Of a stretch of DNA of 64,000 nucleotides, positions 34,630 through 43,220 are shown one piece after another. Below the pieces are notes generated by a model, which searched no databases, was not told the origin of the DNA, and worked only from the letters and a program-made list of their open reading frames with translations. The DNA comes from Microbacterium sp. SS28. GTDB taxonomy: Bacteria; Actinomycetota; Actinomycetes; Actinomycetales; Microbacteriaceae. The stretch is taken from NCBI RefSeq assembly GCF_022761035.1, contig NZ_JAKWJP010000005.1, positions 124,001-188,000 on the forward strand. Direction: 5' to 3'. The position numbers and the translations under genes were made by a program. Positions within the stretch are counted from its first letter, which is position 1; each line of letters opens with the position of its first letter.

Positions 34630-35524
34630 CAGTCCTCCGAGTTCGCAGTTGGATGATCGTGATCAGGGCGATGACGGCGAAGAGCACCACCGACCCGGCG
34701 CTGGCGTAGCCGAACTGGCTTGACGAGAAGCCGGTCTGATAGAGGAACAGCGAGATGGAGGTGGATGCTCCGAGCGGCCCTCCCTTGGTGAGCACGAACG
34801 GCTCATCGAAGAACTGCAGCCACGCGATCGTCGTGGTGATCGCGACGAAGAAGACCGCGAACCGGAGCAATGGGATGACGATGGACACGGTGCGGCGCAG
34901 CTCTGACGCGCCGTCGAGCGCGGCCGCCTCGAGGTACTCCTTGGGCACGCCCTGCAGGGCCGCGAGGAAGATGATGATGTTCAATCCCAGCCCTCGCCAG
35001 ATTGCGACCCAGACCACCGACAACTTCACGATGATCGGGTCTGACAGCCACGGCACCGGCGGGACTCCGACGAGGGAGAGAAGGTAGTTGAACAGCCCGA
35101 ACTGCGTGTTGAACATGTAGCCCCACACCAGCGCGACCGCAACGATGGCCGTGATGGCGGGGACGAAGTAGAAGGAGCGAAGCGCCCGGAACAGCCGAGA
35201 CTGGGAGCGGTTGAGCGCGAGAGCGATGGTCAGGGACAGGATCACGACCGTGGGGACCCCGAGGATCACGAAGATCCCGGTGTTGACCATCGCCTGCCAG
35301 AACCGTCCGTCCGACAGCAGTCGCTCGTAATTGTCGAGGCCGATGAACTCGATGCGCGACCAGTTGCCGAGGCCGGCGAGGTTCATGTCGGTGAAGCTCA
35401 CCAGCAGCGCTACTGCGATCGGCAGGACGCCGAAGGCGATCAGGAGCAGCATCGCCGGGGTGACGAAAGCGTAAGGCGCGAGTCGTGTCTTCATGATGAG
35501 TGGTTCGGGGACGCGGAAAGGCAT
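34616..35524 (-). CDS. Carbohydrate ABC transporter permease (MalF-type)
   Basis: About 302 aa with six TM helices (YAFVTPAMLLLIAFGVLPIA). The EAA loop is KEYLEAAALDGASELRRTV. Start uncertain: ATG at 35524 (MPFRVPEPLIMK) has GGAA at reasonable spacing, whereas ATG at 35494 (MKTRLAPYAF) gives the more usual N-terminus but lacks an SD. It pairs with the permease encoded at 33724-34629. Confidence 0.92.
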   Translation of the reverse strand: MPFRVPEPLIMKTRLAPYAFVTPAMLLLIAFGVLPIAVALLVSFTDMNLAGLGNWSRIEFIGLDNYERLLSDGRFWQAMVNTGIFVILGVPTVVILSLTIALALNRSQSRLFRALRSFYFVPAITAIVAVALVWGYMFNTQFGLFNYLLSLVGVPPVPWLSDPIIVKLSVVWVAIWRGLGLNIIIFLAALQGVPKEYLEAAALDGASELRRTVSIVIPLLRFAVFFVAITTTIAWLQFFDEPFVLTKGGPLGASTSISLFLYQTGFSSSQFGYASAGSVVLFAVIALITIIQLRTRRTDVDY

Positions 35525-35549
35525 GACCGGTTCCGCGCCCCCGGGCCTT

Positions 35550-36794
35550 TCAGTTGGCGGGTGTACCCGTAGTGGTGTCGAACAGCGTCTGCAGCGTCGC
35601 GTCGCGGTCCGCACCGTTGAGCACGATCGCGTTCAGGGCGTCCAGAAGCGCCTTCCCGGTCTCGCCGTCCCAGTTCGGGACCAGGGGGAGCAGGCGGGCA
35701 TCCGCGAGCTGCTCCGAGTACGTCGCCACCAGCGGGTCGGCCATGAGGGTCTCGTCCTCCAGCGCCGCGGTGACCGTGGGCAGCTGGCCGTCGAGCTCGT
35801 ACCAGGCGATCTGCGTTTCGGGGTCGGACAGGAAGTCGAGCAGCTGCAGCGCACCGTCCTCGTTGTCGGTGTCGGCCCACACGCCGAGGTTCGAACCGGC
35901 CAGAAGTGAGGTGCCCGCAGCGGCATCGGGGACCGTCGTGACCGTCCACTTGCCATCCAGCTCGGGAGCGGCATCCGAAATGGCCGCCGCCAGGTACGGA
36001 CCGCTGACGAGCATCGGCGCTACGCCCGACACGAAGCCCTGTGTCTGGTCGAAGTCGCTGTTGGTCGGTACGCTTCCGTCGGCGTACAGGCCGGTGTAGA
36101 GATCGACAGCAGCCTCGAACTCGGGGGTGTCGAAGTCGATCTCGCCGTCGCTGTTGACGACGTCGCCGCCCTGATCCCAAGTCATCACGACCGGAAGGGC
36201 GCTGTCCCACTGGGGAATGTAGTAGCCGTACTGCCCCTCACCGCGCGCGGTCAGGGTCAGCGCGTCCGCGCGAAGCTCATCCCACGTCGCGGGCGGAGCG
36301 TCGATGCCCGCCTCGGCCAGGATGTCGGTGCGCGTGAAGAGCACCCGCGTGTCCGCTACCCACGGCAGCGACACGACGTCGCCGCCGATGGCTGTCGCCT
36401 CACCCGCTACCCCCGGTATGAAGTTGGAGGAATCCAGGTTGGGATAGTCGGCGACCGTCTCCTTGTCCAGCGGAAGGAGCGCCCCGCTGTCTGCGAAAGT
36501 GCGCAGCTTCGACAGCCCGATCTGCAGAAGATCGGGACCATCGCCCGACGCGACAGCCGTCGTGAACTTCTGATCGATCGCATCCCACGGAATGGCGACC
36601 GTTTCGACATCGATGCCGGATTTCTTCTCGAAGGGGGCGACGAGCTCATCGAAGTTCGCCGAGCTGTCACCCATCACCCATACGGTGAGGGCGTTGTCGT
36701 CAGACGCGCCTTCCGGCGAAGACGAGGCGCAGGCGGTGAGGGATGCCGCGACTGCTGCGGCGAGGCCCCCCGCGATCCAACGGGACTTGTGCAT
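35550..36794 (-). CDS. Carbohydrate ABC transporter substrate-binding lipoprotein
   Basis: 414-aa lipoprotein. The signal peptide ends with lipobox ASLTAC (cysteine 22). Mature start ALTVWVMGDSSANFDELVAP, then DGPDLLQIGLSKLRTFADS, PWVADTRVLFTRTDIL and GSNLGVWADTDNEDGALQLL, a MalE-like CUT1 fold. GAAAGGAAA lies before the ATG. The gene follows the secreted GH5 by only 25 nt, so enzyme and binding protein are probably co-transcribed; the ligand is likely a GH5 product. Confidence 0.93.
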   Translation of the reverse strand: MHKSRWIAGGLAAAVAASLTACASSSPEGASDDNALTVWVMGDSSANFDELVAPFEKKSGIDVETVAIPWDAIDQKFTTAVASGDGPDLLQIGLSKLRTFADSGALLPLDKETVADYPNLDSSNFIPGVAGEATAIGGDVVSLPWVADTRVLFTRTDILAEAGIDAPPATWDELRADALTLTARGEGQYGYYIPQWDSALPVVMTWDQGGDVVNSDGEIDFDTPEFEAAVDLYTGLYADGSVPTNSDFDQTQGFVSGVAPMLVSGPYLAAAISDAAPELDGKWTVTTVPDAAAGTSLLAGSNLGVWADTDNEDGALQLLDFLSDPETQIAWYELDGQLPTVTAALEDETLMADPLVATYSEQLADARLLPLVPNWDGETGKALLDALNAIVLNGADRDATLQTLFDTTTGTPAN

Positions 36795-36819
36795 GTGATT
36801 TCCTTTCGGGTGGGGTTTG

Positions 36820-39669
36820 TTAGTAGGAGGAGAAGACGGCGATCTGGTCGAGCGTCCACCACTGGGGTGCGATGCCGGTCTGCGAGATGCGGATGTAGCG
36901 AGCCGTGGTGGGCTCGATGGAGATGGGGCGTTTCCAGCCGTAGGCGATACCCGTGGCAGCGGCGGTCCAATTTCTGCCGTCGATCGATGTCTCCAGCGTG
37001 AATCCGCGCGGATAGTCCCATGCGGAATCCGGCGCCGTCTGTACGGTCACCATCGAGACGGTATGCGATGCACCCATGTCGATCTGATACCACTCGTCTC
37101 CGCTCATGGCCTTGCCGCTCTGCCACGACGATCCGTTGGCCCCATCGATGCCGCTCGCCGGCGTCGACCACGGGGAGCTCGAGGAAGCGGACGCGGTCCA
37201 CCCCGAGTGGGCGATCTCGGCCGGAGCGAATGCCGCGAGCCCGCCGGTGTACTTCGCGACGGTGGCGACGAAGCGCTCGTTCTTCGTGAAATTCTCGGTG
37301 CCGAACGCGGCGAGCTTCGAGCGGAAAGTGGCGGCGTCATCCGAGTTCACGACGGGCACCGGCGAGGGGTTGTCGTAGTAGAAGCCCCAGTACGCGAATC
37401 CGTCCCCCGCTGCTCCACGCACCTTGTAGGTCCAGTTCGTCCACGAGACGTCGAGGGAGTTTAGTCCCGCCATGAATCGAGACCAGACGTCGTCGTTGTA
37501 GTAGAGCGAGTACTCGCCGTACAAGATGGGGACGCCGTGACCCGAGAGGCGAGCCGGAAGCCCGCTGAGCTCGTTCGTCACAAGCTGGTTCTGCGCGCTC
37601 CAGTCCTTCTGGTTCGGCATGTCGTACGGGTGGTACTCGTAGACGACGTTGGTCCATCCGTGGACAGAGGGCGCGGCGAGCGAGTTCGGTCCGAAGAACG
37701 CCCCGAGGAAGATGGTGTGATCCGGATCGACGGCACGCACGGCGTCGTAGAGCCGGTCGTAATACTCGCTCTTCTGAGCGACGTCCTCCGCGTCCTCGTC
37801 GTAGTCGATGAGAGGTTCGTTGATGAGGTCGTATCCCGCGACCGCAGGATTGCCACGATAGCGATCCGCCATGACCGTCCAGATCGACTCCACCCAATCG
37901 TGGTAGGTCTCGCTCCCCCAGAAGCCATTCGGGTTAGGCCCGATGCGGCCGCAGCTTCCCCACGGACACCCCCCGCCCGGCACGGTGTGCAGGTCCAGCA
38001 GCACGTAGATTCCGCGCGCGGCAGCCTCCTTCACCGCCCAGTCGATCTTCGACCAGGGATCTGACTTCCAGGAGCCGTCGAGATTCAGGAAATGCGACCA
38101 TCCGATCGGCAGCCGGATGAGGTTCATGCCCATCGCCGCGATCTCGTCGAGATCGCTTTCGGTGAACCATGTGTCTTGGTGTGTCGCGATGATCGACTGG
38201 GTGGTTGCCGCGTCGAAGCGCGCGTTCAGCGTGGTGCTCAGTGAAAAGTCGTCGTTGTGAAGGCCAGCGGTAAGCTCACCGATCGTCCACCACCGGTCAG
38301 GCGATGAGCCTGTCTGGGTGAGCCGCAGGTAGCGGGCAGCCTGAGCGGGGAATCCGATCGTCGTCGCCTTGCGCGTTCCCACCCCAGTCGCGACGGTCGT
38401 CCATGTGCTGCCGTCGCGCGACAGGTCCAGGGCGTAGCCTCGCGCCCAGTCCTGTTCATCGGATGCGTTCTTCGCCGTGTCGATCGTCACGTTGTTCATC
38501 GTCGCGAGCGCGCCCATGTCGATCGTCACGGATTGCCCCGGAGCTTGGTGCGTCGATGTCGTCCACCGTGTGGCGACATTGCCGTCGAGCACCTCACCAG
38601 CGGGCGAACCGATGGATGCCGTTGCTGTCCATGCGCCGCGGTCGAGTGAAGTGCCGCTGTAGATGGCGACTTCGGCCACGGACCACCAGTTGGACGCGTT
38701 GCCGTTCGAGACGATCCTGAGATAGCGTCCGTTCTTTGCGCCGTTGAAGTCGGCCAGGACAGTCCTCCCTGCTCCGTACCCGCTCGCGACCTTCGTCCAG
38801 GTGGCGTTGTCCCAGGAGGTGAAGACGTCCCAGATCCTCGGGTAGTCGTTCGAAGTGGCCCTGCCGGCGTCGAACAGCACTTTGTCCATGTCGACGTTTC
38901 TTCCGAGATCGATCGTGACCGCCTGTCCGGGGGCCTGCGCCGCTCCGGACTGCCACACGCTGGAGACATCACCGTCGATGGCTTTGCTGGGCGACGTCCC
39001 GGGCGCGCTGGACGTGGCCGACGCCGAATGACGCCCATTGAAGAGGACAGGGTCACTGAACAGGTTCAACTCGCCGATGGACCAGCCCACTGGTGCCGAG
39101 GCCTTTTGGGTGAGACGAACGAATCGCGCCACCTGGGGGGTGAACCGGGCGATCGTGACACCGTCTACGCCGGCCTGGGTCGCAACGCTCTTCCACGTCG
39201 ACCCGTCGGTCGACGTCTCGATGTCGACCAGTCGCGCGTACTCTCCCGGGGCGGCAGTGTTGTCGATCGACAGACGGTTGAACAGCGTCGCAGCCCCGAG
39301 GTCGACCGTGATTCTCTCACCACCGCGCTGCGCACCACCGGCTGTCCACCGCGTCGTCTGCGACCCGTCAAGAACCCGCTCGGGGGATCCGCCCGTCGCG
39401 CTCGCCGACCAGCCGGTCCGATCGGCCGCGAACTCGCCGAGGGGTGACATCCAGTCTTCCTGGGTGAGCCACCCGCCGACGTTCGTTCCTCGCAGGTTGA
39501 GCACCTCACCGGCGTCGGTCCTCAACACGGTGCCGTCCGCCTTGACGAAATCAGCTGCGCCCAAAGGCGCAGCTGTGGCGGGCATGGGGATGGATAACAG
39601 GCTGGCAGCGAGTGCAACGATCCCCAGAGCAGCAGTGTGTCGGCGGTTGTGCTTGTGCTTGAGCTTCAC
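36820..39669 (-). CDS. Secreted GH5 glucanase with three discoidin domains inserted in the catalytic fold and a fourth at the end
   Basis: 949 aa from GTG at 39669, chosen because AGGAGG lies just upstream; an ATG at 39732 would add 21 residues over the promoter. Signal peptide about 1-33. The GH5 opening strand VLNLRGTNVGGWLTQEDWMS is at about 60. Then come three F5/8 type C (discoidin) domains, about 85-205, 210-345 and 350-480. The GH5 barrel then resumes (GMNLIRLPIGWSHFLNLDG; acid/base Glu in YDLINEPLIDYDED; nucleophile Glu in ILYGEYSLYYND) to about 810. A fourth discoidin domain ends the protein. GGWL/EDW resembles exo-beta-1,3-/1,6-glucanase-type GH5. First gene of the importer operon. 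Confidence 0.88.
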   Translation of the reverse strand: MKLKHKHNRRHTAALGIVALAASLLSIPMPATAAPLGAADFVKADGTVLRTDAGEVLNLRGTNVGGWLTQEDWMSPLGEFAADRTGWSASATGGSPERVLDGSQTTRWTAGGAQRGGERITVDLGAATLFNRLSIDNTAAPGEYARLVDIETSTDGSTWKSVATQAGVDGVTIARFTPQVARFVRLTQKASAPVGWSIGELNLFSDPVLFNGRHSASATSSAPGTSPSKAIDGDVSSVWQSGAAQAPGQAVTIDLGRNVDMDKVLFDAGRATSNDYPRIWDVFTSWDNATWTKVASGYGAGRTVLADFNGAKNGRYLRIVSNGNASNWWSVAEVAIYSGTSLDRGAWTATASIGSPAGEVLDGNVATRWTTSTHQAPGQSVTIDMGALATMNNVTIDTAKNASDEQDWARGYALDLSRDGSTWTTVATGVGTRKATTIGFPAQAARYLRLTQTGSSPDRWWTIGELTAGLHNDDFSLSTTLNARFDAATTQSIIATHQDTWFTESDLDEIAAMGMNLIRLPIGWSHFLNLDGSWKSDPWSKIDWAVKEAAARGIYVLLDLHTVPGGGCPWGSCGRIGPNPNGFWGSETYHDWVESIWTVMADRYRGNPAVAGYDLINEPLIDYDEDAEDVAQKSEYYDRLYDAVRAVDPDHTIFLGAFFGPNSLAAPSVHGWTNVVYEYHPYDMPNQKDWSAQNQLVTNELSGLPARLSGHGVPILYGEYSLYYNDDVWSRFMAGLNSLDVSWTNWTYKVRGAAGDGFAYWGFYYDNPSPVPVVNSDDAATFRSKLAAFGTENFTKNERFVATVAKYTGGLAAFAPAEIAHSGWTASASSSSPWSTPASGIDGANGSSWQSGKAMSGDEWYQIDMGASHTVSMVTVQTAPDSAWDYPRGFTLETSIDGRNWTAAATGIAYGWKRPISIEPTTARYIRISQTGIAPQWWTLDQIAVFSSY

Positions 39670-39730
39670 GATCCTCCTCGATCGGATAAGTGGCCAACGA
39701 GCGTCGTGTGCCTCCGCTTCGTTATGCTCC

Positions 39731-39759
39731 AATTTATTCTAAGTCAAAGAGTTAGTCAA
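39731..39759 (-). promoter_or_regulatory. Promoter of the secreted GH5/importer operon
   Basis: On the minus strand TTGACT (39754-39759) and TAAATT (39731-39736) are 17 bp apart, in an AT-rich pocket of otherwise GC-rich DNA. CTAA-N9-TTAG (39739-39755) lies over the spacer and could bind the ROK repressor. The predicted leader is about 55 nt to the GTG at 39669. Confidence 0.6.
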
Positions 39760-40163
39760 TGGTTGGCACCAGACCTGTGGAGAGGACAACTGAGTCGCCC
39801 GATCGCAGCTCGGGTCGGAACCGAGGTGGGCGGGACCACGGCCTCGGTGCCGAGAGCGGCGCCGCAATCCCATCCCGTCGTACACGCTCAACTCCCCCGA
39901 TCCGGAGGAGCGCGAAGCTGGACGGCGCTCCTGCGTGCTCGCGCACGCAGTGAACAACGGCGCCGAACCAGCAGAGATCGGGCGCCGCCTCAACACGATC
40001 CTCTCAACCGAAGCACCAGCTGCCCCCTTGTATCCGTGCGCCGAGCTCTTGCGGGTGAATACCTTATCTGCAAAGGTTTTTCCATGACGGATGAGCAGGC
40101 GTGACGAACACACGCTCATCGTGGACGGCAATCGCCGAGAGGCGACCAATGTGAGGAGCATCC
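39760..40163. other. Intergenic stretch with no supported gene
   Basis: About 400 nt between the GH5 promoter and the FMN reductase. A plus-strand frame without a start (about 39795-40088) reads SCVLAHAVNNGAEPAEI then GRRLNTILSTEA with normal codons; it may be a relic, but I do not recognise it. GATGAGC (40088-40094) can pair with GCTCATC further on near 40123, a small hairpin. Confidence 0.4.
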
Positions 40164-40727
40164 ATGGTCTATAACGTCGGCTACTTCGTGGGCAGCCTGT
40201 CATCTACATCGATCAATCGGACCTTGGCGAGAGCGCTGATCCGTCTGGCGCCAGAGGATCTTGCCTTCACTGAAATCCCGATCCGAGAGGACCACGACGC
40301 GGACTTCCCACCTGAGGCGAGGGCGCTCAAGCACGCGATCGCGAGCAAGGACGCCGTCCTCTTCGTCACGCCCGAATACAATCGGTCGATCCCGGGCGGC
40401 CTGAAGAATGCGATCGACTGGGCATCGCGTCCCTGGGGGGAGAACTCGTTCGACCACATTCCCGCCGCCGTGATCGGGGCATCCATCGGGCAGATCGGCA
40501 CTGCGGTCGCTCAGCAGAGTCTGCGTGGAGTTCTCAGTTTCTGCAACGCGCGACAGATGACTGCGCCGGAGGCATACGTACGGTTCTCGACCGACGTCTT
40601 CGCCGAGGACGGGACTGTTTCGGACTCGAAGACGGAGGATTTCCTCCGCAGCTACCTGCTCGAGTTCCGCGAGCACATCCAGCGCGTGCTCACCGTCATC
40701 CCGCGCCCGGGGAGCGCATCCTACTGA
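40164..40727 (+). CDS. NADPH-dependent FMN reductase family protein
   Basis: 187 aa flavodoxin-like reductase. Opening strand and phosphate loop GYFVGSLSSTSINRTLARAL, FMN-contact loop FVTPEYNRSIPGGLKNAIDW and ASIGQIGTAVAQQSLRGVLS match the NADPH-dependent FMN reductase (chromate/azo-type) family. GAGGAG lies before the ATG. It would reduce FMN or quinones in the cytoplasm with NAD(P)H; the physiological substrate is not evident. It stands alone on the plus strand, possibly with the TetR gene downstream as partner. Confidence 0.92.
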   Translation: MVYNVGYFVGSLSSTSINRTLARALIRLAPEDLAFTEIPIREDHDADFPPEARALKHAIASKDAVLFVTPEYNRSIPGGLKNAIDWASRPWGENSFDHIPAAVIGASIGQIGTAVAQQSLRGVLSFCNARQMTAPEAYVRFSTDVFAEDGTVSDSKTEDFLRSYLLEFREHIQRVLTVIPRPGSASY

Positions 40728-40820
40728 AGGCCGCGCCGTGACTGCGCGTTACGGTCTCCCCACATAGGAGACGGCTATCCCTTGTGCGTAGGGGAACGCC
40801 GCCAAGAGGCCGCGAGGCCG

Positions 40821-40842
40821 GCATATCGTTCCCCGAATATGC
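40821..40842. promoter_or_regulatory. Inverted repeat overlapping the TetR start
   Basis: GCATAT (40821-40826) and ATATGC (40837-40842) are perfect inverted repeats 10 bp apart. They sit at the 5' end of the TetR gene, a usual place for an autoregulatory operator. Confidence 0.45.
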
Positions 40843-41429
40843 TGAGCGCTATGCCTGCTCGCCGCGCATACGCCAAGGGCGCCGCCAAGCGCGAAGAAAT
40901 CCTCGCAGTTGCCCTCGACGTCGTCGCGAAGAACGGATGCCGCAAGGCAACTAACCGCGAGATCGCCAAGCGCGTCGGTCTGACGCAGCCAGGTCTCATG
41001 CATTACTTCTCCTCACGCGAGGAGTTGTTTCAGGAAGTGCTCCGCACCCGCGACCAACGCGACCACGCCCTGTACAACGGTCCGGACGCAGGCTTCGACG
41101 GCTTCCTCGCCGTCATTCGCCACAACGCTCAGGTGCCGGGGCTCGTACAGCTGTACGCCGAATTCGCCGCTGAGGCAAGCATCGCGGGCCATCCCGCGCA
41201 CGACTTCTTCGTCAAGCGATATCGGTGGGTCCGCGGAGTGGTCGCGCAGGCAATCGTGCTCGCCCAGGAGCAGGGTCTGATGGGTCCGGATCTCGACATC
41301 GCCGGTGCGGCGGACCTCATCGTTGCCGCAACCGACGGCCTGCAGGTCGAGTGGCTCCATGACCCGTCGATCGATATGACCCAACGCCTTACCGATCTCT
41401 GGCAACTGCTCTGCCGTTCATCAAAGTAA
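40839..41429 (+). CDS. TetR-family transcriptional regulator
   Basis: 196 aa from ATG at 40839 (MLSAMPARRAYAKG); ATG at 40851 is nearly as likely and neither has a strong SD. HTH: KREEILAVALDVVAKNGCRK, NREIAKRVGLTQPGLMHYF, SSREELFQEVL. The C-terminal ligand domain (LVQLYAEFAAEASIAGHPAH, FVKRYRWVRG) looks like TetR members near sugar or fatty-acid genes. The target may be itself, via the repeat at 40821-40842, and the adjacent FMN reductase. Confidence 0.88.
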   Translation: MLSAMPARRAYAKGAAKREEILAVALDVVAKNGCRKATNREIAKRVGLTQPGLMHYFSSREELFQEVLRTRDQRDHALYNGPDAGFDGFLAVIRHNAQVPGLVQLYAEFAAEASIAGHPAHDFFVKRYRWVRGVVAQAIVLAQEQGLMGPDLDIAGAADLIVAATDGLQVEWLHDPSIDMTQRLTDLWQLLCRSSK

Positions 41430-41577
41430 GAACGCGAGTCGACGGCACGCCGGCCGTGCGAGCGCTGAATCTCAAGGCTCAGGACCCGTTCGATCGACAG
41501 CGCACGCGCGACGCGCCGCCAACCACCGGATCGGAGCCGAGCCGGGCGGACAACAAACGTGCGGATGACCGGGCTCG

Positions 41578-43128
41578 TCAGTCACCCCACGCAACGGTGG
41601 TGAGCGATCGAGGAGCCAACTCGGTGAGCACGGCATCTTGGCCGTCGCCGATTCTGACGTCGCGTGTGTCGGCTCCTGGGTTCCAGATCACCATGACCAT
41701 CCCCCCTGCGGGGGTTTGGAAGGCCACGTTCTGCAAGCCCGGTGCTTCGCTGGAACCGACCCGGACGGAGCCCGCCGGAACGAAACGCGCGGCGTGCCCC
41801 AGGACTGCGTACTCCGCATTCCTCTCCACCGTGTTCTCCGCACCCACCGTCACGACACCGGTGCATGTCGTGCATCCACCCCAATGGGGCCCTCCTGACT
41901 CGTCCAATGCGAGGTTCCAGGTCAGGATCGCGGACGCACGGTTGCGCAAGGAGTCGAGCAGCAGATGCTCAGACTGCCACGAAAGTGTGTCCGCGAAGAT
42001 CTGGGCGCGAGAATCACCCTCACCGTGCGACCCGGAACATTCAGACACCCAGACGCTCTTCTGAGGGAACTGCTGCCAAAGCCTGTCCATGGCCGCCGCG
42101 TTCCCCGAGTAGCAATGAAAGGCCGTACCCGAGATCCAGTCGGCCGCGTCCGTGCGAAGCAAGTCCGCGGGGTACTGATAGGCAGGATCCTCTCCCGCTG
42201 GTGTGGTTGCCGCATCGCCGGCGCTCAATTCCCAGTTGTGGTCGAACCCGAGGATTTCGGTGGCCAACCCAGCCTCGCGGAGGGCCGGCCCAAGACGCTC
42301 TATGAGGGCCGCTGCCTGCCAGAACGGCACGTCGGTGCCGGGGTAGCCGTCAGGATACCGCAGTTGCGGCTCGTTCTGGACAGTGAGGTAGTCGATGTCG
42401 ATTCCCTCCGCTCGGTACTCTTGAACGAAGCGAACCAAGTAGTCAGCATAGATCCGGTACGCATCATCCGCGTCGCGCAGGCGCCCGCCCTCTAGACTCC
42501 CGCTGGTCTTCAACCAGGCGGGTGGGCTCCAGGGGCTCGCTACCAACGTCACATCCGGTGCGAGCGCGACGATCTCCTTCAGTACCGGAATGAGCGCGCG
42601 CAGATCCGGCGAGAGATCGAACCGCTCGAGTTGAGGGTCTGTCTCTCCGGGCCCGACGTCGGCGAGCGTGAACGGCTCGACCGGGGTGAAGTCGGATGCA
42701 CCGATGGGCACTCGAATGATCGAGAGCCGGACATCACCATCCGGGGAGAACAGTTCTGCGAGGAGTTGCCGTCGAGTGTCATCCGGCAGATTGAAGATCA
42801 GCTCCGCGGACGAGTGCGTCAACGCCGCTCCGAATCCCACGATCTCCTGCTCGGCAGAGGCCGGATCGACGACGATATCGAGATCGTCACGTGGGTCGGG
42901 GATGAGTCGCGCCTCGATCTGTTGCATGGGAAGAGGCGTGTCCGCCCTTGTCTGCACCGCTTGTATCCGGGGCTTCCCAGGACCCGCGGAAGGGAGCCCT
43001 CCGACCTCGCGGGAGGGGATGACGAGAGCACCGAGCAGAATCGCGATGACCGCGAGGAGTCCGACCACTCCCGCCGCAATGGCAGTGGCTCTGCGTGAAC
43101 GCCGACGCGGCTGGAGGCGTCTGGCCAT
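41578..43128 (-). CDS. GH30 glycoside hydrolase, membrane-anchored or secreted
   Basis: 516 aa. Residues 1-15 are Arg-rich (MARRLQPRRRSRR), followed by one hydrophobic segment (AGVVGLLAVIAILLGALVI), a signal anchor without an obvious cleavage motif. The GH30 barrel opens QEIVGFGAALTHSSAELIF; then VRLSIIRVPIGASDFTP, SPWSPPAWLKTSG, acid/base Glu in YLTVQNEPQLRYPDG and nucleophile Glu in SVWVSECSGSHGEGD, ending in a beta-sandwich (VAFQTPAGGMVMVIWNPG). The family includes beta-1,6-glucanases and glucosylceramidases; beta-1,6-glucanase fits the neighbouring GH5 and GH3. AAGAGGA precedes the ATG. Confidence 0.9.
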   Translation of the reverse strand: MARRLQPRRRSRRATAIAAGVVGLLAVIAILLGALVIPSREVGGLPSAGPGKPRIQAVQTRADTPLPMQQIEARLIPDPRDDLDIVVDPASAEQEIVGFGAALTHSSAELIFNLPDDTRRQLLAELFSPDGDVRLSIIRVPIGASDFTPVEPFTLADVGPGETDPQLERFDLSPDLRALIPVLKEIVALAPDVTLVASPWSPPAWLKTSGSLEGGRLRDADDAYRIYADYLVRFVQEYRAEGIDIDYLTVQNEPQLRYPDGYPGTDVPFWQAAALIERLGPALREAGLATEILGFDHNWELSAGDAATTPAGEDPAYQYPADLLRTDAADWISGTAFHCYSGNAAAMDRLWQQFPQKSVWVSECSGSHGEGDSRAQIFADTLSWQSEHLLLDSLRNRASAILTWNLALDESGGPHWGGCTTCTGVVTVGAENTVERNAEYAVLGHAARFVPAGSVRVGSSEAPGLQNVAFQTPAGGMVMVIWNPGADTRDVRIGDGQDAVLTELAPRSLTTVAWGD

Positions 43129-43169
43129 CGAGGTCCTCTTTCGTCAGTAAGGCGAACAGGCAGAGAGGC

Positions 43170-43204
43170 GGGACCCGGCTCGGCGGATCGCCGAGCCGGG
43201 TCCC
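43170..43204 (-). terminator. 16-bp perfect hairpin between GH3 and GH30
   Basis: GGGACCCGGCTCGGCG (43170-43185) pairs perfectly with CGCCGAGCCGGGTCCC (43189-43204) over a 3-nt loop, and five more bases (AGAGG/CCTCT) extend it after one mismatch. It begins 17 nt after the GH3 stop on the minus strand. A likely terminator for GH3, leaving GH30 with its own or read-through transcription. Confidence 0.72.
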
Positions 43205-43220
43205 ACCTCTCGGATCCGGA

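Noticed and set aside
39670..39732. ATG at 39732 as start of the secreted GH5
   Set aside because: It overlaps the predicted promoter region and lacks an SD, whereas GTG at 39669 has AGGAGG and leads directly into the signal peptide.
39637..40104. Possible gene between GH5 and FMN reductase
   Set aside because: Frames here lack starts with SD and recognisable motifs; at best a relic, so only noted as an intergenic stretch.
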